Shown: positions 26,119 through 35,164, counted from the first letter of the stretch. The stretch is 48,395 bases of DNA from Siminovitchia fordii DSM 16014 = CIP 108821 (GCF_000374565.1 NZ_KB894710.1:1-48395), one strand, 5' to 3'. The notes: generated by a model not told the origin, from the sequence alone. Numbers and translations: made by a program.

Positions 26119-27501
26119 ATGAGTTTTTATGATGTGATAATTGTTGGCGGTGGTCCAGGAGGCTATGTCGCCGCACTAAGAGCAGCGAAAAGTGGAAAAA
26201 GGACAGCACTTGTAGAAGCTGATTATTTAGGAGGTACCTGTCTAAATAGGGGATGTATCCCTTCTAAAACTTTATTAAAGCATGCTGAAATTATCGAAAG
26301 TATTGAGAAAGCGAAAAGCTGGGGAATCAAAGCAGGTGATCTAGACTTTTCGCTGGAAGAGATGTTTGAGCATAAAGACCAAGTCATCGCTACTTTGAGA
26401 AACGGCATTGAACATTTATTAAATGCTGGAAAAATCGATGTTTATTATGGTATGGGGACTATCCATCACGATAAAAAGGTGACAGTAAAAACGGAAAGTG
26501 AAACAACACAAATTAGCGGAGAGAAAATCATCATTGCCACCGGAAGCCAGCCCGCTGTACCTCCGATTGAAGGGCTGGAGGCTGTACATTATCAAACAAC
26601 AGATACAATCTTTAATATTGAGAAGATTCCTCAGTCGATCGTGATTATCGGCGGTGGCGTTATCGGAGTAGAGTTTGCGAATATTTTTTCCAGCTTGAGG
26701 ACACAGGTTACGATTATTGAACTTGGGGACAGGATCATACCTACGGAGGATCAAGACGCCTCAAAAGAATTGCTGAACCACTTAAAGAGGAAGGGTGTCA
26801 AAGTTTTAACGAAACACCAAGTTACCTCCATCAAGGAAACGGATAACAGCAAGACAATCAGCATCACATCGGAAAAAGGGGACATAGACACTCTTACAGC
26901 CGATGAAGTCCTATTGGCTGTCGGACGACAGCCCAATCTATCAGCGGTTTCAGAGCTGGAGCTTGACATGAATGGCAAATATATTGCAGTAAATAATTAT
27001 TTGGAAACAAGCAAAGCAGGTTACTTTGCTGTTGGCGATGTAATCGGCGGGCTGCAATTGGCACATGTCGCCAGCGCAGAAGGGCTGACGGCTGTTAAAA
27101 ACCTTGATGAGAAACAGGAGAAAATGAAATACAATGTCATCCCTCGCTGTATTTATACGAATCCTCAAGTTGCCAGTGTGGGATTGAGTGAAGCAGAGAT
27201 AAAGAAAAAAGGCATTAGATATAAGGTAAATAAATATTCATTTTCAACTAATGGTAAAGCATTGGCCTCAGGTGAAACGGAAGGTTTTACCAAAGTTTTG
27301 GTAGATGAGAAATATGGTGAAATATTAGGTATAGTGATGATAGGTGCCCATGTTACAGAAATGATTAGCCAATCTTCTGCTTTTATGTATTTGGAAGGAA
27401 CCGTGGATGAACTTGCAGAAATGGTACAACCTCACCCATCTCTTTCAGAAGCATTAATGGAATCTGCAAATGCCCTGATTGGAAAGGGAATCCACACTTA
27501 G
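26119..27501 (+). CDS. Dihydrolipoyl dehydrogenase (E3)
   Basis: 460 residues. FAD motif GGGPGGYVAALRAAK near residue 10. The redox-active pair is Cys41 and Cys46 (GGTCLNRGCIPSK). The NAD motif GGGVIGVEFANIF follows, then YFAVGDVIGGLQLAHVAS and HPSLSEALMESA with the C-terminal His-Glu pair. It reoxidises dihydrolipoate on E2 and makes NADH. It starts 12 bases after E2. There is no N-terminal lipoyl domain, unlike some Gram-positive E3 proteins. Confidence 0.92.
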   Translation: MSFYDVIIVGGGPGGYVAALRAAKSGKRTALVEADYLGGTCLNRGCIPSKTLLKHAEIIESIEKAKSWGIKAGDLDFSLEEMFEHKDQVIATLRNGIEHLLNAGKIDVYYGMGTIHHDKKVTVKTESETTQISGEKIIIATGSQPAVPPIEGLEAVHYQTTDTIFNIEKIPQSIVIIGGGVIGVEFANIFSSLRTQVTIIELGDRIIPTEDQDASKELLNHLKRKGVKVLTKHQVTSIKETDNSKTISITSEKGDIDTLTADEVLLAVGRQPNLSAVSELELDMNGKYIAVNNYLETSKAGYFAVGDVIGGLQLAHVASAEGLTAVKNLDEKQEKMKYNVIPRCIYTNPQVASVGLSEAEIKKKGIRYKVNKYSFSTNGKALASGETEGFTKVLVDEKYGEILGIVMIGAHVTEMISQSSAFMYLEGTVDELAEMVQPHPSLSEALMESANALIGKGIHT

Positions 27502-27523
27502 ATCATAGAAAGAGGGCGAAACG

Positions 27524-28276
27524 ATGTTTGATATAACTGGAAAAAAAGCGATAATTACTGGTGGAGCCCAAGGTTTAGGTTTTTCGATGGTTCAGGCTTT
27601 TTACCAGGCGGGTGTCGAAGTGGCAGTAATTGATATTTCAGATGGGATATTTGAAATCTGCGATAAATTGGGGGCTGATGCTTCTAAAATCCATACAGTT
27701 CAAGCGGATTTGTTAAATATAGAAAGTCTTACAAAGTCATTTGAAGAGGCTTTAAGTAAATTGGGTGGGACTGTAGATATATTAATCAATAGCGCAGGCT
27801 TAATCCAAAGAAAACCAGCCTTTGAATTCTCTATAGAGAGCTGGAATAGAATAATGGGATTGAATGTCACTTCCGTTTTCGAACTGTCTCGATTAGCTGC
27901 GGTGGAAATGATGAAACAGGGATCGGGAAAAATTATCAATATGGGATCTATTCTTTCAGTATTGGGCGGTTTTAACGCAGCGGCCTACTCAACGAGCAAA
28001 GGGGCAATTTTGCAGCTGACGAAATCACTGTCAAATGAGTGGGCAGAACATGGCATTCAAGTGAATGCTATTGCACCAGGATATATGTTAACCACAATGA
28101 ATACAGATCTTATGAATGATCCAGTAAGATCTCCCCAGATAGAAGCAAGAATTCCTGCCAAAAGATGGGGGACACCTGAGGATGTTGCTGGTGTTGCCAT
28201 GTTTTTGGCTTCTCCTGCCTCTGACTATGTGACTGGCACCTTAATTCCAGTTGACGGCGGAGTATTGGGCAGATAA
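27524..28276 (+). CDS. SDR-family dehydrogenase 2
   Basis: 250 residues, paralogue of the SDR at 16863. It has TGGAQGLGFSM, VIDIS after beta-2 (acidic, suggesting NAD), NSAGLIQRK, Ser in NMGSILS, Tyr155/Lys159 in YSTSK, APGYMLTTMN and a PVDGGVLGR end. The NSAGxxxRKP segment resembles gluconate 5-dehydrogenase and KduD types, which act on sugar-acid hydroxyls. It starts 22 bases after E3 with GAAAGAGGGCG and closes the operon. The reaction probably feeds the dehydrogenase complex, or the SDR interconverts stereoisomers of the substrate with its paralogue. Confidence 0.87.
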   Translation: MFDITGKKAIITGGAQGLGFSMVQAFYQAGVEVAVIDISDGIFEICDKLGADASKIHTVQADLLNIESLTKSFEEALSKLGGTVDILINSAGLIQRKPAFEFSIESWNRIMGLNVTSVFELSRLAAVEMMKQGSGKIINMGSILSVLGGFNAAAYSTSKGAILQLTKSLSNEWAEHGIQVNAIAPGYMLTTMNTDLMNDPVRSPQIEARIPAKRWGTPEDVAGVAMFLASPASDYVTGTLIPVDGGVLGR

Positions 28277-28583
28277 TTGCAAAGCTTCGCAGAGGACCGC
28301 ACCTATATAGATGAATTCTATGCAGTTTGAGTAATTGGGCTAAAATTAATACAGAAAGAGTATTAAAGAGGGTACCCCTAGTGTGATGAATAGTTTCATC
28401 ATACATATGAACTCAAAGTGACCTCGTCCATAAGAGCAGAATCATGTTTATACATTTTACAAACAAAAATGGTTGAATAAATAGGGGACTGATAGGCTAT
28501 TCTCAGGAAAAGGCCGATCAGTCCCTGTTTAGTCATATATCTACGATATCATCATTAAATTTAAAATTTTAGATGTATAGTGC
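28277..28583. other. Intergenic with operon terminator
   Basis: No gene. It contains a GATGA/TCATC hairpin near 28385-28402 and the terminator at 28484. Confidence 0.5.
28484..28530 (+). terminator. Terminator of the dehydrogenase operon
   Basis: GGGACTGAT (28485-28493) pairs with ATCAGTCCC (28517-28525), with a GGC/GCC extension inside, followed by TGTTT. It lies about 200 bases after the last gene. Confidence 0.65.
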
Positions 28584-28742
28584 TTAATCGCGCATTGCTC
28601 CGGCCTCTCGTGAAGTCATTGCACCTTGTCCTTCGCTTATATCTTTCTGGATTTCCTGATTTACTTTTTTAGCATCGGTTCCAGCAAATCCTGGTTTCGT
28701 TCTAGCATTCAAATTCTTTTTAGCTTGTTGATCTTGTTGCAT
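28584..28742 (-). CDS. 52-residue hydrophilic protein, SASP-like
   Basis: A short gene on the minus strand with an excellent AGGAGG seven bases before ATG 28742. The product is polar and rich in Gln, Lys, Ala and Gly: MQQDQQAKKNLNARTKPGFA, then GTDAKKVNQEIQKD and GQGAMTSREAG. The GT-D-A-x-x-V-x-Q pattern recalls gamma-type small acid-soluble spore proteins, but the match is loose and I would not name it. It has no signal or membrane segment. It is monocistronic. Confidence 0.7.
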   Translation of the reverse strand: MQQDQQAKKNLNARTKPGFAGTDAKKVNQEIQKDISEGQGAMTSREAGAMRD

Positions 28743-29344
28743 GTTAGTCCTCCTAGATTTGTTGATTTAACAATTTTAGTATTAACCCAATATGCTCTAT
28801 ATAACCTGACATTTGAGGCTGTTAGCCAGAAGGTTAAATGTCAGCTGCTCAATTGGCCAACAAACGTTCCTAGTAGAACTGCTATTATTTCATGTATGAC
28901 GCGGAGGTATACATTTTTCGGAATCTGATCATTGATTTGACTAAGCCTGTCCGTGGTTTGTTTAAGTGAATCACCATTCTCGGCTCAAAGGGTATGGTAT
29001 TGAATCATGATTGATGGAAAGCTCCTCGCCTTCTGCATTGAAGATTCTTAATGTCTTGTTGGTTATGCTGGTTTAGAAAAGACAACTTTTTAGTTAATAG
29101 CAAGCATCCTCTAACCGTCTGATGACTTCAATTTGAGTTTTCATCCGCAGTAATTTTCGTCTTTGTGAAAGTATAACCTAACATGCTCTAAGAAGTTTAC
29201 ATTATTAATCGTTCGGAAGCCTCCTTATTCAGCAGAAGCATTTCTTGAATCAGAAAGTATTCGTTTAAAAAATGAAACAAATCCCTGCTTTGTGTGAAAT
29301 TAGGGATTTTTTCTATGAGGAGGGCTGTACCTAGTCAAAACGTT
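28743..29344. other. Intergenic, mostly unexplained
   Basis: About 600 bases. A plus-strand frame at about 28898-29010 reads AEVYIFRNLIIDLTKPVRGL with an in-frame TGA and protein-like composition, possibly a remnant that I cannot identify. A terminator lies at 29279-29314. Confidence 0.4.
29279..29314. terminator. Terminator of the RibD/DHFR-like gene
   Basis: AAATCCCT (29279-29286) pairs with AGGGATTT (29302-29309). T-rich sequence follows on both strands. It is 31 bases beyond the minus-strand stop. Confidence 0.65.
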
Positions 29345-29878
29345 TTACTTTTTAACTTCATAATGCAATTCAACAAATTGATTAAAATTCCTTGTTCCTT
29401 TCAATGAAAGGTCTAATTGATAATCACCCTCTTTAAATAAAGGAATTCCTTTGCCGATTATGGTTGGTGCAATTGTTACGATGAGTTCATCAACTACATT
29501 CTCTTTTATAAAAGAATGTAGTAGTTCTCCTCCACCAACAATCCAAATTTTTTTGCCGTGTTGGCTTTTTAGCTCATTAACAAAATCAGTTATATCAGGG
29601 CTGACAAATTTTACATCTTCAGTATCTTCAATAGTAGACCTTGTAAACACATAGCATTCTTTATTTTTATATGGAAATTCCTTTAAATCTTGTTTTATTA
29701 CCCAATCGTAAGTTTTTTTCCCCATTAAAACGGTATCAACCGTATCATAAAACTCCGAATACCCGTTATCCCCTTCACCTTCTACTTTAAATAACCACTC
29801 AAGTGACTCCTCTTTTGTAGCTATGTAGCCGTCTAAACTTGATGCAATGAATAAAATGACATTTCGATTTTGAGTCAT
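29345..29878 (-). CDS. Dihydrofolate reductase-family (RibD C-terminal domain) protein
   Basis: 177 residues. FIASSLDGYIATKEESLEWL is the standard opening, followed by VLMGKKTYDWV, WIVGGGELLHSFI for NADPH binding, and ELIVTIAPTIIGKGIPLF. This is the YyaP/YwjB-type stand-alone reductase group. True folate reduction is doubtful, and the substrates are unknown. AAAGGAGAT precedes ATG 29878. It is divergent from a WYL regulator across 108 bases, so regulation by it is likely. A second, IS-truncated member of the family lies at 48014. Confidence 0.85.
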   Translation of the reverse strand: MTQNRNVILFIASSLDGYIATKEESLEWLFKVEGEGDNGYSEFYDTVDTVLMGKKTYDWVIKQDLKEFPYKNKECYVFTRSTIEDTEDVKFVSPDITDFVNELKSQHGKKIWIVGGGELLHSFIKENVVDELIVTIAPTIIGKGIPLFKEGDYQLDLSLKGTRNFNQFVELHYEVKK

Positions 29879-29927
29879 GAATCTATCTCCTTTCCGTGTC
29901 TTTTAAATAAGTATATGATTGAAACAC

Positions 29928-29940
29928 GACATCTCTTGTC
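29928..29940. promoter_or_regulatory. Candidate operator of the WYL regulator
   Basis: GACATCTCTTGTC, an inverted repeat with four-base arms (GACA/TGTC) extended to TGACA on one side. It sits midway in the divergent region between the reductase and the regulator. TGACA-N5-TGTCA-type sites are plausible for YafY-type regulators. Confidence 0.45.
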
Positions 29941-29986
29941 ATATTAATAAAATTAATTTTTACTTTTATATGAAGGGATAGGTTTT

Positions 29987-30949
29987 ATGAGAGCAGATAG
30001 ATTAATGAATATTATGATTTTGTTGCAAAATAGGGGGAAAATGACAGCAAAAGAATTGGCTAATGAACTGGAGGTATCAGATAGAACGATCCTTAGAGAC
30101 ATGGATGCATTAAGTAATGCAGGGATACCCATTGTTTCTGATAGGGGAAAAGAGGGAGGATGGCGTCTGTTAGACAACTTTCGCAGTAAATTAAGTGGAT
30201 TAAACATAGATGACATAAAATCTCTATTCCTTTTCCCTTCAGGAAAATTACTCGAAGACTTAGGGTTAAATATCCAAGCATTAGATACTAGGCAAAAGTT
30301 ACTTGCAGCCATTCCTGGGACTTTTCGAGATGAAGCACAAGCGATCTGGGAAAGAATTCATATAGATTCGAGCACTTGGCGTCAATCCAAAGAAAAAGTA
30401 CATGCTCTGAAAACGGTCCAACAAGCAGTTTGGGAAAGTAAAAAGCTAAAAATTTTCTATGAACAGGCCGACGGGGAACAAAAAGAAAGACTGATTGAAC
30501 CATTAGGATTGGTAGCAAAAGGGAATAGATGGTATCTAGTGGCATCAAGAAATGGAGAACTTCGTAATTACAGGGTATCACGTATACACACAGCAAAGGT
30601 TGAAGACGAAACTTTTAAAAGACCGCTTAATTTCAATTTGGCGGATTACTGGGAGCAATCCAAGAAGGAGTTTATACAAAATTTACCCCAATATGATGTA
30701 CAGGTAGAAATACATCCGGCCATTATTCAAAGAATCAATTTTACAGGCAAGTTTGTTCAATTTATACAAAGAGAAAATCCTAACGAAGATAAATGGATAC
30801 CAGCGACTTTAAGGTTTAATGATCAGCAAGAGGCTGTCGAGTTCATCTTAGGATTTGCAAATAAAATCAGGGTGATTTCGCCGGAGGAACTTTCCGATAA
30901 AGTTGTATCGGCAGCAATGTCCGTAATTGAATTTTATAAAAATAAATAA
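29987..30949 (+). CDS. YafY-type HTH-WYL transcriptional regulator
   Basis: 320 residues. The N-terminal HTH (about 5-60) reads MILLQNRGKMTAKELANELE, VSDRTILRDMDALSNAGIP. The WYL domain (about 140-210) contains IEPLGLVAKGNRWYLVASR, and the C-terminal WCX extension follows. WYL domains sense small ligands or nucleic-acid pieces. A start with GAAGGGATAGG upstream supports ATG 29987. It is probably the regulator of the divergent reductase at 29345. Confidence 0.87.
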   Translation: MRADRLMNIMILLQNRGKMTAKELANELEVSDRTILRDMDALSNAGIPIVSDRGKEGGWRLLDNFRSKLSGLNIDDIKSLFLFPSGKLLEDLGLNIQALDTRQKLLAAIPGTFRDEAQAIWERIHIDSSTWRQSKEKVHALKTVQQAVWESKKLKIFYEQADGEQKERLIEPLGLVAKGNRWYLVASRNGELRNYRVSRIHTAKVEDETFKRPLNFNLADYWEQSKKEFIQNLPQYDVQVEIHPAIIQRINFTGKFVQFIQRENPNEDKWIPATLRFNDQQEAVEFILGFANKIRVISPEELSDKVVSAAMSVIEFYKNK

Positions 30950-31631
30950 AAATCTTAACTGTATGTTTATCATGGAGTTAATTCTATCTTAAATGAGGTC
31001 ATCCCAATCATTATCCACCAATTCTTTAATGTTTTTTTGGCTTAATAAACGGCAGCTTAATCGATTTATATGTATAACGCAATTTTTTATTTAAGTAGAA
31101 GTGTTAATCATCGTTATTAATCCAAAAAAGAAAATACAAACGTTATTAATTCTAATCTTCAGTAAGAAATGAAAATACTATTTTACTCGGCTTTTTCTTT
31201 TAGAAAAAGTGTAAGGGTTAAATCATCACAGTGTTTTTTTACAGTATGATGGTCGTGAACAATCATCCGCTTAAGGATAGGGTTTTTGAAAAAATCTGTC
31301 TTGGAAGCTATCCTCATTTCCGTAAATTTGCGAGTTTAGAAAAACAGATATTAGCACAAGAGGTACTGAATAATGAAGTAGGGATGACTTGTTGTAAGGA
31401 CGATGTTTTGTAAAGGAAACTCAGAAAATCGTGATTTATGAAATTGTATTACTTTTTATACATAATCGGGCGCGTTTATATTGGAACGCGTCTTTTTGAG
31501 ATTGGGCCAATAATTGCCTAATACAATAAGATAAAAAATGGATTTAAAACTTCAGTATTTTAACAACAATTTCACGATTTCCGGCAATAGGTATGGAGGG
31601 ATGTGTTACTTTATTAATAGAGGTGACATTT
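30950..31631. other. Intergenic with terminator
   Basis: About 680 bases without a supported gene. A 60-codon frame at 31231-31413 starts without a ribosome site and matches nothing. A hairpin lies at 31469-31497. AT-rich sequence before 31632 may hold the promoter of the next operon. Confidence 0.4.
31469..31497 (+). terminator. Hairpin terminator
   Basis: GGCGCGTT (31469-31476) pairs with AACGCGTC (31485-31492) with one G-T pair, followed by TTTTT. Confidence 0.65.
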
Positions 31632-32546
31632 ATGCAAGCCAAACCCATTTATGTGGAAATACCCATTCAGGCAACTATAGACGAAGTATGGGAGATGACT
31701 CAAAATCCTGAATTGCACGAACAATGGGATTTACGTTTTTCTTCTATTACCTATTTGCCGAAGAATTCAAATAATGAGCCGCAATCCTTTTTATATGAGA
31801 CGAAATTGGGATGTGGGGTAAAAGTTGCGGGCTGGGGTAAAAGCATCGGTATGCATAGTAAGAAGGATGGTACCAAAACATCTTCTCTTCACTTTGGTAC
31901 TGATCAAAAAATTTCTCCCATTTCTGAAGGGAAAGGATATTGGCAGTATATACCGACAAATAAAGGTACTAAATTTCTCACTCAGTATGACTATGATGTA
32001 CGTTTTGGTTCATTTGGGCGCATTTTAGACCTCGTATTTCGCCCCGTGATGGGATGGGCGACGGCTCTTAGTTTTGATGTACTGAAACGCTGGATTGAAA
32101 AGGGGGAGTTGCCACGTATACAATATATACGTCTCTTTATGAATGTTATAGTAACCATGCTCTTTTTCTTTGTTTGGCTTTATCATGGACTTGTTCCAAA
32201 AATCATTATTAAAAGCCCTGAGGAAGTATCTATGCTGTCTAGTTTAACTTCCTTGGAGGGGACTGCTGTTATAAAGGGTGTAGGAATAATAGGCATTCTT
32301 GAGGTTTTATTTGCGGGGGTTTGGGTTCTTTATCGTAAGAAAAGACATTTACATGCTCTGCAGATCATTGCTTTTCCGATATTAACGATCAGTGTATTAA
32401 TCGCCAGTCCTTCGCTTTCATTACATCCGTTTAATCCTGTGACCTTAAATGCTAGCCTTTGGATCCTTTCCATTATTGGTTTCTTAATATCGAGGGATTT
32501 GCCATCGGCAACCAGTTGCAAGAGGACAAGAAAGGATGTTACATAG
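31632..32546 (+). CDS. SRPBCC plus DoxX-like membrane fusion protein
   Basis: 304 residues. Residues 1-150 form an SRPBCC-type domain (IYVEIPIQATIDEVWEMTQN, then LTQYDYDVRF and ending GWATALSFDVLKRWIEKGE). Residues 165-295 hold four hydrophobic helices in DoxX-like order, including LFMNVIVTMLFFFVWLYHGL and GIIGILEVLFAGVWVLY. ATG 31632 follows AGAGGTGAC. It is first of three overlapping genes with a DUF4166 protein and YndJ. Its TAG stop overlaps the next GTG by one base, so translation is coupled. The function of the module is unknown. A lipid or quinone-like ligand is plausible for SRPBCC with DoxX. Confidence 0.78.
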   Translation: MQAKPIYVEIPIQATIDEVWEMTQNPELHEQWDLRFSSITYLPKNSNNEPQSFLYETKLGCGVKVAGWGKSIGMHSKKDGTKTSSLHFGTDQKISPISEGKGYWQYIPTNKGTKFLTQYDYDVRFGSFGRILDLVFRPVMGWATALSFDVLKRWIEKGELPRIQYIRLFMNVIVTMLFFFVWLYHGLVPKIIIKSPEEVSMLSSLTSLEGTAVIKGVGIIGILEVLFAGVWVLYRKKRHLHALQIIAFPILTISVLIASPSLSLHPFNPVTLNASLWILSIIGFLISRDLPSATSCKRTRKDVT

Positions 32547-33157
32547 TGACAATTTATAAAGATCTCTTGGGTGAGGATTTTCAAAGGCTTCATCCAAAGC
32601 TGCAATCCCGTTATTCACTTCAGATAGGTGAGTCGTTTTATGGGAGTGGGACGATGACAAAAATTGAATCGGGTGGTATCTGGCTAAAACCGTTTTTAAA
32701 ATTAGCAGCCCGCTGGCAATTTCTGTTTCCCGAAAACGGAAAGGATGTACCGTTTACAATCAAAAATACCTGTCGATCATTGCCGACCGGTGAAACGGAA
32801 TTATATTGGGAACGTACTTTTTATTTTGAAAAAGTTACTCGTCATTTTAATGCATTTATGACCCTTGATCCAAAGCGTAGAGTCGTAAAGGATTATTTAG
32901 GGGAACCAAGCTTATTTTATTCTGATTTAACATTTAGGGTGACATCTGAAGGGCGCATGCGTATTACCTCTGGTGCTCAACGTGTTGTGATGGGCAACCT
33001 AGAACTCCCAATTTTTCGCTTGTTAGAAGGCGTGGTGACTGTTGAGGAAGGATATGATGATGTCCAGGGAGCATTTACGATTCAAGTCGACATACATAAC
33101 CGAATTATAGGAAGGCTGATGGCTTATGAAGGCGAATTTAAAGCGCAGTCTCTTTAA
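32546..33157 (+). CDS. DUF4166 domain protein
   Basis: 203 residues, all soluble. It opens with TIYKDLLGEDFQRLHPKLQ and SLQIGESFYGSGTM. In the middle are LPTGETELYWERTFYF and a glycine-poor beta-rich core, ending FTIQVDIHNRIIGRLMAYEG, typical of DUF4166. GTG 32546 overlaps the stop of the preceding gene and has AAAGGA about ten bases before it. A longer frame into the preceding gene is only overlap. The end overlaps the next gene by 32 bases, which fits one operon. Confidence 0.78.
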   Translation: MTIYKDLLGEDFQRLHPKLQSRYSLQIGESFYGSGTMTKIESGGIWLKPFLKLAARWQFLFPENGKDVPFTIKNTCRSLPTGETELYWERTFYFEKVTRHFNAFMTLDPKRRVVKDYLGEPSLFYSDLTFRVTSEGRMRITSGAQRVVMGNLELPIFRLLEGVVTVEEGYDDVQGAFTIQVDIHNRIIGRLMAYEGEFKAQSL

Positions 33158-34694
33158 TCCAATCACACTTGCAGGTATGTTATTTTTCATAGCAAGCATC
33201 ATTTTTACAGCTAAATCTTACTTGTTAATGCTGACGGCTGCACAGTTGGTTTTCGTTCCTATCATGCTCCAATTAATATTTGAAGTAAAGAGGAAACATA
33301 TTATTTTCACCTGGATTGCAATGCTCTCTATCTTTTTATTGCAAGTTGTCCCGTCAAGTACAGGGCAGATGGTTCTCGCTTTTATTTATGTACTCTTCAC
33401 CTTTTTTGTAGCGTTTTATGGACTTAAGCGATTTTTTAACCGTGGCTTTACAAATTGGGCTGAAATTTCAATCGACATCGGCATGATGTATCTATTTATA
33501 GGGGGACTATGGTTCTTTGCTTATGTCGCAAAAATTGATACAGGTTTCAGTCCGTTGATCACTTGGTTAACAGCTATACACTTTCATTACTCCGCCTTTT
33601 TACTACCCATATCTCTTGGGTTTTTTGGACGCTTACATGATTCAAAATGGTACCGTTTGATTGTACCTATTATCTTAGCGGGTCCTATGCTCGTCGCGAT
33701 TGGTATCACAGCTTTGCCTTTACTTGAATTTATCTCTGTATTGCTATACATCTTTGCCATTTTCACCTTGATCGTACTTGCATACAGAACTAGTTTTGCT
33801 TCAACTGTGCAGGCAGTTTTGATAAGGACCTCATACAGTATACTTGGCATTACAATCTTTTTTTCATTGCTTTATGCAACACAAAACGCGTTTGGACATT
33901 GGTTTGTTAGTATTGATTTTATGCTAAGATTCCATGGCTTATTTAACAGTATTCTATTTGGAATGTTAGGCGTAGTCGGCTGGGTGTTGGCACCACCTGA
34001 AACGAAGCAGGAGATCTTTAACTTTCCAGTGAGTCAAATGCGAGGAACGCTAAAAGGAGCAGGTAAGCGAAAATCAGGATTAGTGGATGATTTAAGTGTT
34101 TTCGTAAATACAAAAACATTACCTAAAACGATTGTTGATTTTTATGAGCAAACCGATCAATATCAGTTATTTGCTTCTGTAAAATGGGCAACCTGGTTTA
34201 AGCCGTTAGCAAGTTGCTACAAAATAATAAGTACGCAACTTCAGCAGCTAAATTTACCCATTTCAAGTGACCTTACTGAGATGACATTTAAAATACAAGC
34301 TGTTGATCCAACAGTTGATGGAAGGAAAAATCCACGTGCATGGATTCGCCGGGTGAAGAATAATATCGTATTTGTAGCCATTTACTCTCAGCATGAAACG
34401 AAGGGCAGGACGTATATGAATATTGCACTTCCTCTGCCTTATTCATCAATGATAGGTATTTTACAGCTTGAAGTTGTTGATGGTATTCTGATACTCTCGA
34501 GCGAGGGAAAAGGGGACCCAGGTATTTATTTAGCAGTTGGCAAAACTCTTTTCAAGCTACCGTTATCCGAGCACTTCTTAATAAAAGAGACAGGTTCGGG
34601 ATCACTTATAGCACAACACAAAATGCGAATTTTTGGGATCCCTTTCTTACAAATAGAATACAAAATAATTCAAAATATCGTGTCGGCTGGTTAA
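33126..34694 (+). CDS. YndJ-family membrane protein
   Basis: 522 residues. Nine or ten membrane helices lie in the first 290 residues, including ITLAGMLFFIASIIFTA and HFHYSAFLLPISLGFFGRLH, which is typical of YndJ. A soluble C-terminal part of about 230 residues (from ETKQEIFNFPVSQMRG) resembles the START/DUF4166 kind of fold. Bacillus subtilis YndJ is uncharacterised. The start ATG 33126 overlaps the previous gene. GGAAGG lies upstream. The combination of YndJ, DUF4166 and an SRPBCC-DoxX protein suggests that the three act together at the membrane on a hydrophobic ligand. Confidence 0.8.
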   Translation: MKANLKRSLFNPITLAGMLFFIASIIFTAKSYLLMLTAAQLVFVPIMLQLIFEVKRKHIIFTWIAMLSIFLLQVVPSSTGQMVLAFIYVLFTFFVAFYGLKRFFNRGFTNWAEISIDIGMMYLFIGGLWFFAYVAKIDTGFSPLITWLTAIHFHYSAFLLPISLGFFGRLHDSKWYRLIVPIILAGPMLVAIGITALPLLEFISVLLYIFAIFTLIVLAYRTSFASTVQAVLIRTSYSILGITIFFSLLYATQNAFGHWFVSIDFMLRFHGLFNSILFGMLGVVGWVLAPPETKQEIFNFPVSQMRGTLKGAGKRKSGLVDDLSVFVNTKTLPKTIVDFYEQTDQYQLFASVKWATWFKPLASCYKIISTQLQQLNLPISSDLTEMTFKIQAVDPTVDGRKNPRAWIRRVKNNIVFVAIYSQHETKGRTYMNIALPLPYSSMIGILQLEVVDGILILSSEGKGDPGIYLAVGKTLFKLPLSEHFLIKETGSGSLIAQHKMRIFGIPFLQIEYKIIQNIVSAG

Positions 34695-35164
34695 GTAAAT
34701 GAATAATTATGAAGCAGACCGTCTGACTACATACTTAAAGACCGTCCATTATCTTTTTTTAAGACGCATATTTACACCACCCCAAATGAAACATTTAAAA
34801 AGAATCTTGGGATGAAATGTGATTGGGGAATCACCTTTAAAACAATGATCAAGGATGTTTCACGATTCAGATGACCGAGAATAAAAGTGAGATTAAATCA
34901 TTTTTTAATCTCTAATCAATGAAGAGCATTAAAAATTAAAAAACGTAGTGCGTTTTGATAAACATGAGTCCATATTTAAATCTCCACTCTGTCAAAGTTT
35001 GGTCAGGATTGTTGGACTAAAAGCCTAATCTGTTCTAGTTTGCAAAATAGGAATATGTGGCGCTTATAAAGATGTCGCGATTTTTTTGTCTGGGTATGAT
35101 CCTATGTTTTTTCATTCAACAAAACAAAATCCTTTCTTGATGCAATAGTAGATGTGAAACAAAC

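Noticed and set aside
22779-27501. Naming the complex acoABCL
   Set aside because: The genes fit acetoin or pyruvate dehydrogenase types equally well. The TRAP transporter, SDRs and different regulator argue against assuming acetoin as substrate.
28898-29010. Protein-like plus-strand frame with an in-frame TGA
   Set aside because: Composition is suggestive but I cannot identify a family, so it is noted only within the intergenic entry.
31231-31413. 60-codon frame in the gap before the SRPBCC-DoxX gene
   Set aside because: No ribosome site and no similarity that I can recognise.
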